A stretch of DNA of 34,203 nucleotides from Actinomadura kijaniata NBRC 14229 (GCF_001552175.1 NZ_BCQR01000136.1:1-34203); one strand, 5' to 3'; numbered from the stretch's first letter, positions 21,407 to 29,693 are shown. Notes: generated by a model from the letters alone, not told the origin. Numbers and translations are program-made.

Positions 21407-21850
21407 ATGAGCGACGACGCGGGACCGGTCGGGCCCAGGGTGATCGTGGTCGGGGTGGACGGATCCGACACCTCGCTGCGGGCCGGGGCCTACGCCTGGG
21501 GGCTGGCGCGGCGCAGCGGGGCGCGGCTCGTCCTGGTCCACGTGACGCCGGTCGGGACGCTGGGCGCGCTCACGCCGGGCGGCGCGATGGTGATGCGGGA
21601 AGCCGGGGCGCAGGTGGACGCCGAGCTGCGGGCCCAGCTGGAGCGCATCGCGGCCGAGGCGCGGGACGTGCGGTACGAGTTCCACGCGCGGGAGGGCGAC
21701 CCCTACACGGTGCTGTCGCGCGTCGCCGACGAGGAACGCGCCGACGCCGTCGTGGTGGGCGCCTCCCAGCAGGCGGGCCACCGCCTGGTCGGCTCGGTGG
21801 CGGTCCGCCTGGTCCGCGCGGGCCGCTGGCCGGTCACCGTCGTCCCCTGA
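21407..21850 (+). CDS. Universal stress protein (UspA family)
   Basis: A 147-aa single-domain USP. It starts VIVVGVDGSDTSLRAGAYAWGLARRSGARLVLVHV and ends with the ATP-binding pattern VVVGASQQAGHRLVGSVAVRLVRAGRWPVTVVP (G-2x-G-9x-G(S/T) type, with Gln substitutions in the middle). Such proteins bind ATP and are induced by stress or stationary phase. It follows the sulfotransferase by 24 bp and may be cotranscribed. Its 3' end overlaps the converging DUF3592 gene by 17 bp, so the transcripts are antisense at their tails. Confidence 0.93.
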   Translation: MSDDAGPVGPRVIVVGVDGSDTSLRAGAYAWGLARRSGARLVLVHVTPVGTLGALTPGGAMVMREAGAQVDAELRAQLERIAAEARDVRYEFHAREGDPYTVLSRVADEERADAVVVGASQQAGHRLVGSVAVRLVRAGRWPVTVVP

Positions 21851-22298
21851 CCGCGTTCCCTCCCCGCGCCAGCAGCCGCCAGGGGATGAGCAGCAGCAGC
21901 CCCGCCAGGGCGGTCACGTAGACGATCGCCTGCGGTTCGGGGCCGCCGGACGGCGGCGGCGCGACCACCCGTACCGGGTTGCGCGGGTCGTAGCCGACCG
22001 CGAGGATCTGCCCCTGCCGGACCTCGCCGACGTCGTCCAGCAGGACCCTGGCCGACACGTCCCGGCCCCCGGCCCGGAACCGCACCATCGCGACCCCGTC
22101 GCCCTCGCCGGAGGCCCCCTCGTCCCGAACGGCCGCCTCGGCGACCCCCGTCACGGTCGCGTCCACGGTGACGGCCCGGCGGGCGAACGCCGCGTCCTCC
22201 GCGTGGATCCCCCACGCGATGACCAGCAACGCCCCGCCGAGCCCCACCCGGAACAGGACCGCCCAGAGCCGCTCCCGCCCGAACCCCGCATCACCCAT
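21834..22298 (-). CDS. DUF3592-like membrane protein
   Basis: A 154-aa protein with two transmembrane helices, one near the N-terminus (about 16-31) and one near the C-terminus (about 125-144). Between them lies a beta-rich domain containing VDATVTGVAEAAVRD...VRFRAGGRDVSARVLLDDVGEVRQGQILAVGYDPRNPVRV. The 'G.....vrYdP.np....' ending before the second helix is the DUF3592 hallmark. The ATG at 22298 is the only reasonable start. It converges on and overlaps the universal stress gene. Function unknown. Confidence 0.8.
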   Translation of the reverse strand: MGDAGFGRERLWAVLFRVGLGGALLVIAWGIHAEDAAFARRAVTVDATVTGVAEAAVRDEGASGEGDGVAMVRFRAGGRDVSARVLLDDVGEVRQGQILAVGYDPRNPVRVVAPPPSGGPEPQAIVYVTALAGLLLLIPWRLLARGGNAVRGRR

Positions 22299-22399
22299 GA
22301 TCTGTTGGATGCCTCCGGCGGGGGCCCGGGTTCTGGCGCCGGACCGATCAAACAAACATTCATGTCCCGGTGGTCTTCGCCCCGGACCGGTGGAACGGA

Positions 22400-23542
22400 T
22401 CAGACGCCGAGGCCGCGGCCGATGATCTCCTTCATGATCTCGGTGGTGCCGCCGAAGATGGTCTGGATGCGGACGTCCTGGTAGGCCTTGGCGATCGGGT
22501 ACTCGTTCATGTAGCCGTAGCCGCCGTGCAGCTGGACGCAGCGGTCCACCACGGTCTTCAGCATCTCGGTGGTCCACCACTTCGCCATCGAGGCGTTCTC
22601 GGCGGACAGGGCGCCCCTGACCTCCTCGGCGATGCACTGGTCCAGGAACGCCTGCGCCACCGTGATCTCGGTCTTCATCTCCGCCAGCGTGAAGCGGTTG
22701 TGCTGGAACCTGCCGATCGGGCGGCCGAACGCCGTGCGCGTCTTGCAGTACTCCAGGGTCGTCTCGAACGCCTGCCAGGAACCAGCCACCGCCGACACCG
22801 CGATGCACAGGCGTTCGCGGGCCAGGTTCTGCATCAGGTAGATGAAGCCCATGCCCTCCTCGCCGAGGAGGTTCGCCCTGGGGACGCGGACGTTGTCGAA
22901 GAACAGCTCGGCGGTGTCCTGGGCGTGCATGCCGACCTTGTCGAGGTTGCGGCCGCGGGTGAAGCCGGGCATGTCGCGCTCGACCATCAGGAGGCTGACG
23001 CCGTGCGCCCCGGCTCCGGGGTCGGTCTTGGCGGCGACGATCACCAGGTCGGACAGGATGCCGTTGGTGATGAACGTCTTGGAGCCGTTGAGGACGTAGT
23101 CGTCACCGTCCTTCACGGCCGTGGTCTTCATGCCCTGGAGGTCGGAGCCGGCGGCGGGCTCGGTCATGGCGATGGCGGTGATCAGCTCGCCGGAGCAGTA
23201 GCCGGGCAGCCAGCGCCGCTTCTGCTCGTCGGTGAGCAGCTGCCGCAGGTAGCCGCCGACGACGTCGTTGTGCACCGCGAAGCCGGGGCCGCTGGCCATG
23301 GCGCGGGCCAGTTCCTCGTTGAGGATCGTGTAGTAGCGGTAGTCGTCGTCGCCGCCCCCGCCGTACTCCTCGGGCATCTCGATGCCCAGCAGCCCCTGCC
23401 GGCCGGCGGCCAGCCACACGTCGCGGGAGACGACGCCGTCCTTCTCCCACTGCTCGTGGTGGGGCGTGACCTCCTTCGCGATGAAGGACCGCACCATGTC
23501 GCGGAACGCCTCGTGCTCCTCGGTGAAGATCTCCCGTGCCAT
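22400..23542 (-). CDS. Acyl-CoA dehydrogenase, long-chain/FadE type
   Basis: A 380-aa flavoenzyme of normal length, oxidising acyl-CoA to trans-2-enoyl-CoA with FAD and passing electrons to ETF. The FAD/substrate segments are visible: ITAIAMTEPAAGSDLQGMKT, KTFITNGILSDLVIVAAKT and the C-terminal GGYGYMNEYPIAKAYQDVRI followed by QTIFGGTTEIMKEIIGR. The MCAD catalytic-Glu position is Gly (IFGGT), while the helix-G motif LARERLCIA carries Glu, as in long-chain/isovaleryl types where that Glu is the catalytic base. ATG 23542 is divergent from a MerR regulator 87 bp away with an imperfect palindrome between them, suggesting local control by acyl or metal signals. The substrate chain is unknown. Confidence 0.94.
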   Translation of the reverse strand: MAREIFTEEHEAFRDMVRSFIAKEVTPHHEQWEKDGVVSRDVWLAAGRQGLLGIEMPEEYGGGGDDDYRYYTILNEELARAMASGPGFAVHNDVVGGYLRQLLTDEQKRRWLPGYCSGELITAIAMTEPAAGSDLQGMKTTAVKDGDDYVLNGSKTFITNGILSDLVIVAAKTDPGAGAHGVSLLMVERDMPGFTRGRNLDKVGMHAQDTAELFFDNVRVPRANLLGEEGMGFIYLMQNLARERLCIAVSAVAGSWQAFETTLEYCKTRTAFGRPIGRFQHNRFTLAEMKTEITVAQAFLDQCIAEEVRGALSAENASMAKWWTTEMLKTVVDRCVQLHGGYGYMNEYPIAKAYQDVRIQTIFGGTTEIMKEIIGRGLGV

Positions 23543-23582
23543 GCGGCGGCTCTCCTCAGGGGTAAGTGGTTCCTGATACAGC

Positions 23583-23613
23583 TTCAATGTAACACTGGCA
23601 CTGTCACATAGAT
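23583..23613 (+). promoter_or_regulatory. MerR-type promoter/operator between the ACAD and MerR genes
   Basis: An imperfect 19-bp palindrome, GTAACACTGGCACTGTCAC (23589-23607), lies between TTCAAT (23583-23588) and ATAGAT (23608-23613). That leaves a 19-base spacer between -35-like and -10-like boxes, the overlong spacing typical of promoters twisted into activity by MerR proteins. The MerR gene starts 17 bp downstream. Inference from layout. Confidence 0.5.
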
Positions 23614-23629
23614 CGGCGCAGGGAGCCCC

Positions 23630-24343
23630 ATGGCGGACATGACGGTGGACGAGCTGGCCGCCCGTGCCGGGATGACCGTGCGCACGGTGCGGTTCTACGC
23701 CGGCAGGGGCCTGCTGCCGCCACCGCGGCTGCGGGGCCGGACCGGGCTGTACGGGCCCGAGCACCTGGCCCGCCTGGAGCTGGTGCGCGAGCTGCAGTCG
23801 CTGGGGCTGACGCTCGCGGCGATCGAGAAGCACCTGGAACGCATCCCGCCGGACGCCCCGCCCGAGGACCTGGCCCTGCAACGGGCTCTGCTGTCCCCCT
23901 GGGCCCCGGAGGAGCCCGAGGACCTGGACCGCCACGAGCTGGACCGCCGCGCAGGCCGCCATCTGGACGAGGAGGCCCTCAGGCGGCTGGAGGCCCTGGG
24001 CGTCGTCGAACGCGACGGCGACGCCGTCCGCGTTATCAGCCCGGCGCTGCTGGGCGTGGGCGCGGAGCTGGCCGGGCTGGCGATGCCGCTGGAGACGCTC
24101 GTCGCCGCGCACGAGGCGGTGGACCGCCACACCACGGCCCTGGCCGCCGAGCTGCAACGCGTCTTCCAGGACACCGTCGTCCGCCCCTACCGCGAACGCG
24201 GCCGTCCCCCCGAGGAACGCGACCGCCTGCTGGAGCTGGCGACGAAGCTCAAGCCGCTGATGATCCAGTCGCTGGTGACCAGCTTCCAGCGGGCGGTGGA
24301 CAGGACCCTTCGTGACTCCGTGCCGCGCGCGCCGGGGCGGTAA
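23630..24343 (+). CDS. MerR-family transcriptional regulator
   Basis: A 237-aa regulator. The N-terminal MerR winged helix is MTVDELAARAGMTVRTVRFYAGRGLLPPPRLRGRTGLYGPEHLARLELVRELQSLGLTLAAIEKHLE (about residues 4-70). The remaining 165 residues are a helical region without cysteine pairs, so metal sensing is unlikely; a hydrophobic or acyl ligand would fit the divergent acyl-CoA dehydrogenase. The second part (about 125-155, LDEEALRRLEALGVVERDGDAVRVISPALLGVG) looks like a second winged-helix-like module. ATG 23630 is preceded by GGGAG. It ends 5 bp from the converging MarR gene. Confidence 0.9.
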   Translation: MADMTVDELAARAGMTVRTVRFYAGRGLLPPPRLRGRTGLYGPEHLARLELVRELQSLGLTLAAIEKHLERIPPDAPPEDLALQRALLSPWAPEEPEDLDRHELDRRAGRHLDEEALRRLEALGVVERDGDAVRVISPALLGVGAELAGLAMPLETLVAAHEAVDRHTTALAAELQRVFQDTVVRPYRERGRPPEERDRLLELATKLKPLMIQSLVTSFQRAVDRTLRDSVPRAPGR

Positions 24344-24348
24344 ACGGC

Positions 24349-24846
24349 TCAGCCGTCCCTGGCCAGGCCGCGTTCCCGCAGTGAGGCCAGCGAGTCCACG
24401 TACCTGAGCATCAGCCGCGCGAACTCCAGGCGGTCCCGCTCCGGCCAGTCGGCGGTGATGTACTCGAACGCCTCGCGCTGGTGCCGCCGGAACCGCTCCA
24501 TCAGCTCGGTCCCCTCGGGCGTGAGCTCCAGGACGGTCCGCCGCCCGTCCCGCTGGGAGGCGGCGCGCCGCAGGTAGCCCGCCTTGATGTTGTCGGAGAC
24601 CATGCGGCTGCCGACCGAGGGGTCCACGCCCAGCACCTCGGCCACCATCCCGACGGTGACCTCGGCCTCGGCGTCGCGCGTGTGCTCCAGCACGATGTTG
24701 AGGACCAGGGTGCGGCTGAGGTCCTTGGCCGAGATCGGGTTCTCGACCTCCAGCAGCGAGGTCCGCCGGAGCTTGGAGAACGCCGGGCCCACGGCGTTCA
24801 GCAGTTCGTCGGCCGTCGCCGGCCCGCTGTCGCTCATACCGACCAT
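24349..24846 (-). CDS. MarR-family transcriptional regulator
   Basis: A 165-aa MarR protein. The central winged helix is EVTVGMVAEVLGVDPSVGSRMVSDNIKAGYLRRAASQRDGRRTVLELTPEGTELMERFRRHQREAF (about 64-128), with the usual RDGRRT wing. ATG codons at 24846 and 24837 are both possible. It is divergent from the NmrA/MFS/MarR gene set with an AT-richer 88-bp promoter region containing a palindrome, so repression of that set in the absence of a small-molecule signal is the usual arrangement. Ligand unknown; no redox Cys pair is evident. Confidence 0.9.
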   Translation of the reverse strand: MVGMSDSGPATADELLNAVGPAFSKLRRTSLLEVENPISAKDLSRTLVLNIVLEHTRDAEAEVTVGMVAEVLGVDPSVGSRMVSDNIKAGYLRRAASQRDGRRTVLELTPEGTELMERFRRHQREAFEYITADWPERDRLEFARLMLRYVDSLASLRERGLARDG

Positions 24847-24875
24847 CGTAGGTCCTGCACGTCAGCAGGCATGTG

Positions 24876-24907
24876 TTGACATGAAATTATGTGCATGCAA
24901 ACATGCA
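24876..24907 (+). promoter_or_regulatory. Promoter and palindromic operator of the NmrA/MFS operon
   Basis: TTGACA (24876-24881) is a perfect -35 hexamer. Eleven bases later comes the palindrome TGCATGCAAACATGCA (24892-24907), arms TGCATG and CATGCA, covering the expected -10 position. The stretch is conspicuously AT-rich for this genome. A repressor such as the divergent MarR protein would bind here. The -10 itself (AAACAT) is poor. Confidence 0.5.
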
Positions 24908-24934
24908 TATGTCGTCAAGCACGAAAGGAATCTC

Positions 24935-25777
24935 ATGACCATCCTCGTCACCGGATCCCGCGGCAAGGTCGGCCGGGGCGTCGTCGCCCGGCTGCACGCC
25001 GCCGGGCTCCCCGTCCGCGCCGCCAGCGCCGCCCCCGCCGAGCTGACCGTCCCCGACGGCGTCGCGACCGCCGAACTCCGGCTCGACGCCCCCGAGACCT
25101 TCGACGCCGCGCTCGACGGCGTCCGGCAGGTCTTCCTGTATCCCGAACCTTCCGGCATCGACGCGTTCGTCAAGTCCGCGCTGGCCGCGGACGTCGAACA
25201 CGTCGTCCTGCTGTCGTCCTCCTCGGTCCTCGCCCCCGGCGCCGAGACCGACCCGCTCGCCTCGCCCAGCCTGCTGGTCGAACGCGCCCTCGCCGCCTCC
25301 GGCCTGACCGGCACGTTCCTGCGGCCCGACGCGTTCGCCAGCAACGCCTTCGGCTGGGCCCACCCGATCTCCCGGGGGCTCCCGGTGGAGCTCGCCTACC
25401 CGGACGCCTCCCTCGCCCCCATCCACCCCGACGACATCGCCGACATCGCCGTCGCGACGCTCACCGGCGACCTCCTGCGGGGCCGCGCGGCCACCCTGAC
25501 CGGCGCGCAGGCCCTCACCTTCCGCGAGCAGCTCGCGATCCTGTCGGAGGCCACCGGCCGCGACATCCCCCTCGTGGAGATCACGCACGCCGAGGCCGAG
25601 GAGCAGATGGCCCGGTACATGCCCGCCCCGATGGCCGCCTCCCTGCTCGCCCTGCAGAAGGAGGCCGCGGAGGGCCCCGCCGCCATCGCCGACACCACCG
25701 GGACCCTGCTCGGCAGGCCCGCGCGCACCTTCCGCCAGTGGGCCGCCGAGAACGCCGCCGCCTTCACCGGACGCTGA
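24935..25777 (+). CDS. NmrA-like/atypical SDR NAD(P)-binding protein
   Basis: A 280-aa protein beginning MTILVTGSRGKVGRGVVARL with the TGxxGxxG nucleotide loop (residues 6-13) of NmrA/quinone oxidoreductase 2-type atypical SDRs. Further family segments are VLLSSSSVLAPG, LVERALAASGLTGTFLRPDAFASNAFGW and LAPIHPDDIADIAVATL. The classical YxxxK is absent, as is common in this group, which bind NAD(P)H as redox sensors or reduce quinones. ATG 24935 has a GAAAGGAA ribosome site. The MFS transporter follows 59 bp downstream and a MarR gene after it, suggesting a detoxification module for a small quinone or aromatic compound. Confidence 0.9.
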   Translation: MTILVTGSRGKVGRGVVARLHAAGLPVRAASAAPAELTVPDGVATAELRLDAPETFDAALDGVRQVFLYPEPSGIDAFVKSALAADVEHVVLLSSSSVLAPGAETDPLASPSLLVERALAASGLTGTFLRPDAFASNAFGWAHPISRGLPVELAYPDASLAPIHPDDIADIAVATLTGDLLRGRAATLTGAQALTFREQLAILSEATGRDIPLVEITHAEAEEQMARYMPAPMAASLLALQKEAAEGPAAIADTTGTLLGRPARTFRQWAAENAAAFTGR

Positions 25778-25836
25778 CCGGGCGGGCCGATGCACGACAG
25801 GGCCCGCCCCCCTCCCCACCTCGACAAGGCATCCTC

Positions 25837-27231
25837 ATGACCACTCCCGTGGCCTCCTCCCCCTCGGCCACCTCTCCCCCGGCCGACCGGCGGCGCTGGG
25901 CGATCCTCGCCGTCGTCCTGTTCGCCTCCGTCCTCGACCTGCTCGACGCGACCATCACCAACATCGCCGCCCCGTCCATCGCCGCCGACCTCGGCGGCGG
26001 CGCGGCCCTCGTCCAGTGGCTCGGCGCGAGCTACGCCCTGGCCATGGGCGTGCTGCTGGTGGTCGGCGGGCGGCTCGGCGACCGGTACGGCCGACGCCGC
26101 CTGTTCCTGGTCGGCATCACCGGTTTCACCGTGGCGTCGGTGGCGTGCGGGCTGGCGTTCGACCCCGCGTCCGCCGTCGTCTTCCGGCTCGCGCAGGGCG
26201 CGTTCGGCGCGCTGCTGATCCCGCAGGGGTTCGGCATCCTCGGCGCGGTGTTCCCCCGCGACGAGATCGGCAGGGCGTTCGGGGTGTTCGCGCCCGCCCT
26301 CGGCCTGTCGGCGGTCGGCGGCCCGGTGCTGGCCGGGTTCCTCATCGACGCCGACGTGCTCGGCCTCGGCTGGCGCGCCATGTTCCTGATCAACATCGTG
26401 CTCGGCGGCCTCGCCGTCGCGCTGGCGGTCCGGCTGCTGCCCCGCGACGGCGGCGACCGGACGGTCGGCATCGACGCCCTCGGCGCCGCCCTGCTGGCCG
26501 CCGCCATGCTCGGTCTGCTCCACGGGCTGATCGACGGCTCCGCGCACGGCTGGACCGCGCTCCCGGTCGGCTGCCTGGCGCTGGGCGCGGTGTTCCTCGC
26601 CCTGTTCGGCCTGCGGCAGCGCACCGCGGCCGCCCCGCTCATCGAGCCGTCGCTGCTGGCCAACCGGGGCTTCACCTCCGGCCTGGTCCTCGGCCTGGTG
26701 TTCTACGCCGCGGTCTCCGGCCTGCTGCTGGTGCTGTCGCTGTACCTCCAGAACGACCTGCGCCGCACCCCCGCGCAGACCGCCCTCGGGCTCACGCCGG
26801 TCGCCGTGGGCATCATCATCGCGTCGCTGGCCGCCCACCGGTTCATCGCGCGCCTCGGCCGGCGGCTCGTCCTGGTCGGCCTGCTCCTCACCCTCACCGG
26901 CGTCCTCGGCGCGCTCGCCGCCGTCGAGGCGGCCCCGGGCTCCTGGCCGCTCTCCCTGCCCGTCCTCGTCACGGGCCTCGGCATGGGCACCTGCTTCGGC
27001 ACCGTCTACGACGTCACGCTCGGCGACGTGGACCCGGCCGGGTCGGGCAGCGCCAGCGGTTCGCTGTCGGCCGTCCAGCAGCTCGCCAACAGCATCGGGG
27101 CCGCCGCCGTCACCACCGTCTACTTCCACACCGGCGGCGTCGCGCCCAGCCTGGCCGTCGTCGCCGCCCTCACGTTCGCCTGCTGCGGCCTCGTGCGGCT
27201 CATGCCGCGCGACGCCCGCGCCCACCACTGA
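25837..27231 (+). CDS. MFS drug efflux transporter, DHA2 (14-TMS) type
   Basis: A 464-aa polytopic membrane protein. Motif A is GGRLGDRYGRRR in the loop after TM2; the DHA2 first-helix motif is ASVLDLLDATITNIAAPSIAADL, with the conserved LD..I.NvAlP pattern; motif C is ALGLSAVGGPVLAGFLID near TM5. It should export a hydrophobic drug or metabolite using the proton gradient. It sits 59 bp after the NmrA-like gene and 14 bp before the second MarR gene, so all three are likely cotranscribed. Neither the substrate nor a biosynthetic gene cluster is indicated nearby. Confidence 0.94.
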   Translation: MTTPVASSPSATSPPADRRRWAILAVVLFASVLDLLDATITNIAAPSIAADLGGGAALVQWLGASYALAMGVLLVVGGRLGDRYGRRRLFLVGITGFTVASVACGLAFDPASAVVFRLAQGAFGALLIPQGFGILGAVFPRDEIGRAFGVFAPALGLSAVGGPVLAGFLIDADVLGLGWRAMFLINIVLGGLAVALAVRLLPRDGGDRTVGIDALGAALLAAAMLGLLHGLIDGSAHGWTALPVGCLALGAVFLALFGLRQRTAAAPLIEPSLLANRGFTSGLVLGLVFYAAVSGLLLVLSLYLQNDLRRTPAQTALGLTPVAVGIIIASLAAHRFIARLGRRLVLVGLLLTLTGVLGALAAVEAAPGSWPLSLPVLVTGLGMGTCFGTVYDVTLGDVDPAGSGSASGSLSAVQQLANSIGAAAVTTVYFHTGGVAPSLAVVAALTFACCGLVRLMPRDARAHH

Positions 27232-27245
27232 GAAGGAGGACCGCC

Positions 27246-27656
27246 GTGAAACCCATCGGCTACTGGCTCAACCGCGCCGACCGGGCCATCACCGACCGCA
27301 TGAACGGCGCGCTCGCCGCCCACGGCCTCACCCGCGTCGGCTGGCAGATCCTCAACGTCGCCGAGCACGGCGCCACCGACGCCGAGGTCGGGTCGGCCCT
27401 GGCCGCCAACGCCGACGCGCCCACCCTCACCGGGACCGTCGGGACGCTGCTGGCCGACGGCTGGCTGACCCGCCCCGCCCAGGACCGCCTGGCCCTCACC
27501 GACGGCGGCCGGGAACGCATGGCCGCCGTCGCCGAACGCGTCAGGGCGTTCCGCGAACTGTCGCTGACCGGGATCTCCCCCGAGGAGTACCGCACGGCCG
27601 TCGACGTCCTGGAACGCCTGACCCGCAACCTCGAAGAGCCCGGCGGGTCCGTCTAG
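27246..27656 (+). CDS. MarR-family regulator, last gene of the efflux operon
   Basis: A 136-aa winged-helix protein: MKPIGYWLNRADRAITDRMNGALAAHGLTRVGWQILNVAE..GATDAEV and ADAPTLTGTVGTLLADGWLTRPAQDRLALTDGGRERM. The wing is short, but the overall layout is MarR. The GTG start has a strong AAGGAGG. Transporter genes followed by their own MarR regulator are common, so feedback control is likely, giving this module two MarR proteins (the other divergent at 24349). Its stop overlaps the converging spermidine-synthase-like stop at the shared CTAG. Confidence 0.88.
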   Translation: MKPIGYWLNRADRAITDRMNGALAAHGLTRVGWQILNVAEHGATDAEVGSALAANADAPTLTGTVGTLLADGWLTRPAQDRLALTDGGRERMAAVAERVRAFRELSLTGISPEEYRTAVDVLERLTRNLEEPGGSV

Positions 27657-29233
27657 GCGTCCTTCCACTCCTCGTTCTCGTAGTCCACCAGGCGGGGGTG
27701 GACCAGGGTGTTGATCTCGACGTCGCGGTGCCGCAGGTCCCGGCCGAACGCGGTCGAGGCCCGCAGCACCTCGGCGTCCAGGAACCGCAGGTCGGGAACG
27801 TCGGCGGGCAGCGTCAGCGCCGGGGCCCGGCCCTGCGCCGCCAGCACGTAGCCCCAGTCGCCGAAGCTGGGCACGTCCACGTGGTACGGGACGACCTCCA
27901 GCCCCGCCGCCCGCACCGTCTTCTCGATGCTGCGGAACGACTTGGGCGCGAAGTACGGCGACCCGGCCTGCACCACCATCCGGCCGCCCGGCGCGAGCAG
28001 CCGCTTCACCATGCCGTAGAACTCCAGCGAGTACAGCTTGGCCGTGGCGACGTCGTCGGGGTCCGGCATGTCCACGACCACCGCGTCGTAGCGGCCGGAC
28101 GCCGACCGCAGCCAGGAGAACGCGTCGGCGGTCACCACCCGCACGCGGGGGTCGTCGAACGCGTGCCGGTTCAGCCCGGCGATCTCCCGGTGGGTGCGGG
28201 CCAGCCGGATCATCTCCGGGTCCAGTTCCACCAGCGTCGCCTCGCGCACGTCCCGGTACCGCAGCACCTCCCGCAGCGCGAGCCCGTCGCCGCCGCCCAG
28301 GACCAGCACCCGGCCCCGGGGACCGGCCAGCACCGGGTGCACCAGCGACTCGTGGTAGCGGTACTCGTCCACCGAGGAGAACTGGAGGTCCCCGTTCAGG
28401 AACAGCCGCAGGTCGGGCCGTCCCGACAGCGCGACCCGCCTGGTGATCACGATCTCCTGGTAGGGCGTCCGGGTCGCCAGCGCGATCGGGTCGCGGTACA
28501 GCGCCTGCCGCGCCGACACCTCGAACCCGTCGGCCAGCGCGTACGTCGCGCCGAGCACCGCCAGCACGCCCGCCATCCCGGCCCACAGCCCGGTGCGCGC
28601 CGCGCGCCGGACCTGCCGCCGGAACAGCCACAGCACCACGGCGATCCCGGCGACGGCGTTCACGGCCCCGACCAGCAGCGCGCCCTTGATGTGCCCGAAC
28701 AGCGGCAGCAGCACGAACGGGAACGCCAGCCCGCCGACCAGCGCCCCCACGTAGTCGGCGGCGAACAGGTCGGCCACCGCCGACCCCGCGTCCTGCCGCC
28801 GGATGCGCTGGAGCAGCGTCATCAGCAGCGGGATCTCGGCCCCGACCAGCGCGCCCACCGCGAACGCCACGACCACCAGCGCGGGCACGTACAGGTCCAG
28901 CCACGCGAACGCCGCGTACAGCACCAGCACCGACAGCCCGCCGACCAGCGCCAGCGCGCCCTCGATCACCGCGAACGCCACCACCGGCCGCCCCTGCAAC
29001 GGTTTGGCCAGCAGCGACCCCACGCCCATCGCGAACACCATCACCGACAGCACGATCGACGCCTGCGTGACGGAGTTGCCGACCAGGTAGCTCCCGAGCG
29101 CGACCAGCGCCAGCTCGTACACCAGCCCGCACGCCGCGCACGTGAACACCGCCGCCAGCACGGCGCTGCGCGCCGCCCGCGCGGGCAGGCTGAGCGCGCC
29201 GCCGGTCGCGCTCCCGCTCTCGTTCTCGCTCAT
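27653..29233 (-). CDS. Membrane-fused spermidine-synthase-like aminopropyltransferase
   Basis: A 526-aa two-part protein. Residues about 20-235 contain seven or so transmembrane helices. Residues about 250-500 are a spermidine synthase domain with the substrate loop GDLQFSSVDEYRYHESLVHP, the decarboxylated-SAM site VLVLGGGDGLALREVLRY followed by ATLVELDPEM, and the catalytic-loop DMPDPDDVATAKLYSLEFYG. Such fused proteins occur widely in bacteria and their product is not always a classic polyamine. It ends the six-gene DUF4178 operon (gap of 31 bp to DUF350). Association of DUF350 with polyamine-type enzymes is described in comparative genomics work (YjfL-like families), so an aminopropyl transfer at the membrane is likely. 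Confidence 0.92.
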   Translation of the reverse strand: MSENESGSATGGALSLPARAARSAVLAAVFTCAACGLVYELALVALGSYLVGNSVTQASIVLSVMVFAMGVGSLLAKPLQGRPVVAFAVIEGALALVGGLSVLVLYAAFAWLDLYVPALVVVAFAVGALVGAEIPLLMTLLQRIRRQDAGSAVADLFAADYVGALVGGLAFPFVLLPLFGHIKGALLVGAVNAVAGIAVVLWLFRRQVRRAARTGLWAGMAGVLAVLGATYALADGFEVSARQALYRDPIALATRTPYQEIVITRRVALSGRPDLRLFLNGDLQFSSVDEYRYHESLVHPVLAGPRGRVLVLGGGDGLALREVLRYRDVREATLVELDPEMIRLARTHREIAGLNRHAFDDPRVRVVTADAFSWLRSASGRYDAVVVDMPDPDDVATAKLYSLEFYGMVKRLLAPGGRMVVQAGSPYFAPKSFRSIEKTVRAAGLEVVPYHVDVPSFGDWGYVLAAQGRAPALTLPADVPDLRFLDAEVLRASTAFGRDLRHRDVEINTLVHPRLVDYENEEWKDA

Positions 29234-29264
29234 CCCGGAACCCTCCCCCGAACGGTCCGGGACG

Positions 29265-29693
29265 TCAGGAGATCGCGGCGGCGACGATCGCGGCCGTGCC
29301 CAGGTCGGCGGCGGCGACCACCCAGCACGCCGGGTGCAGCGTCTCGGACTGCACCACGGTCGCGCCGAGCTTGCCCGGCGTCATCAGGTCCAGCAGGTAG
29401 AACGCGACCACCATCAGCACGATCCCCAGCACCCCGTACACGGTGGTGCTGAGCAGCCCGGCGGCGATGTCGTCCTCGCTGCTGACGATGGCGGTGGTGA
29501 CGATCGCGCCGACGCCCAGCAGCTTGGCCGCCAGGATCAGGGCCGCGCCCCGGTTGCGCTGGGTCCAGATCTGCTCGCCCAGCTTCCCGGGCGTGGTGAT
29601 CTCCACGACCAGGTAGCCGAGCGCCATCAGCGCGATGCCGAGGGCCCCGTAGGCCAGCAGGGCGCCGCTCTCGGCGAGGATGTCGTTGATCAT
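29265..29693 (-). CDS. DUF350 (YjfL-like) membrane protein
   Basis: A 142-aa integral membrane protein built of two similar halves, each about 65 residues with two transmembrane helices. The repeated landmarks are TTPGKLGEQIWTQRNRGAAL and MTPGKLGATVVQSETLHPAC, followed by similar helices (LLGVGAIVTTAIV and LGTAAIVAAAI). This internal duplication is the DUF350 pattern. ATG 29693 overlaps the preceding stop by one base. DUF350 proteins accompany spermidine-synthase-like, SpeD-like and ATP-grasp proteins in several phyla; a channel or membrane platform role is suggested but unproven. Confidence 0.92.
   Translation of the reverse strand: MINDILAESGALLAYGALGIALMALGYLVVEITTPGKLGEQIWTQRNRGAALILAAKLLGVGAIVTTAIVSSEDDIAAGLLSTTVYGVLGIVLMVVAFYLLDLMTPGKLGATVVQSETLHPACWVVAAADLGTAAIVAAAIS

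Noticed and set aside
19262..21781. An 839-residue open frame on the minus strand opposite the SDR and sulfotransferase genes
   Set aside because: It is a high-GC antisense shadow: the plus strand holds three genes with full family motifs and correct overlaps, while the minus frame has no recognisable domain.
24349..27656. Part of a natural-product biosynthetic cluster
   Set aside because: There are no synthases or tailoring enzymes nearby; an efflux and a redox gene with MarR regulators fit general detoxification.
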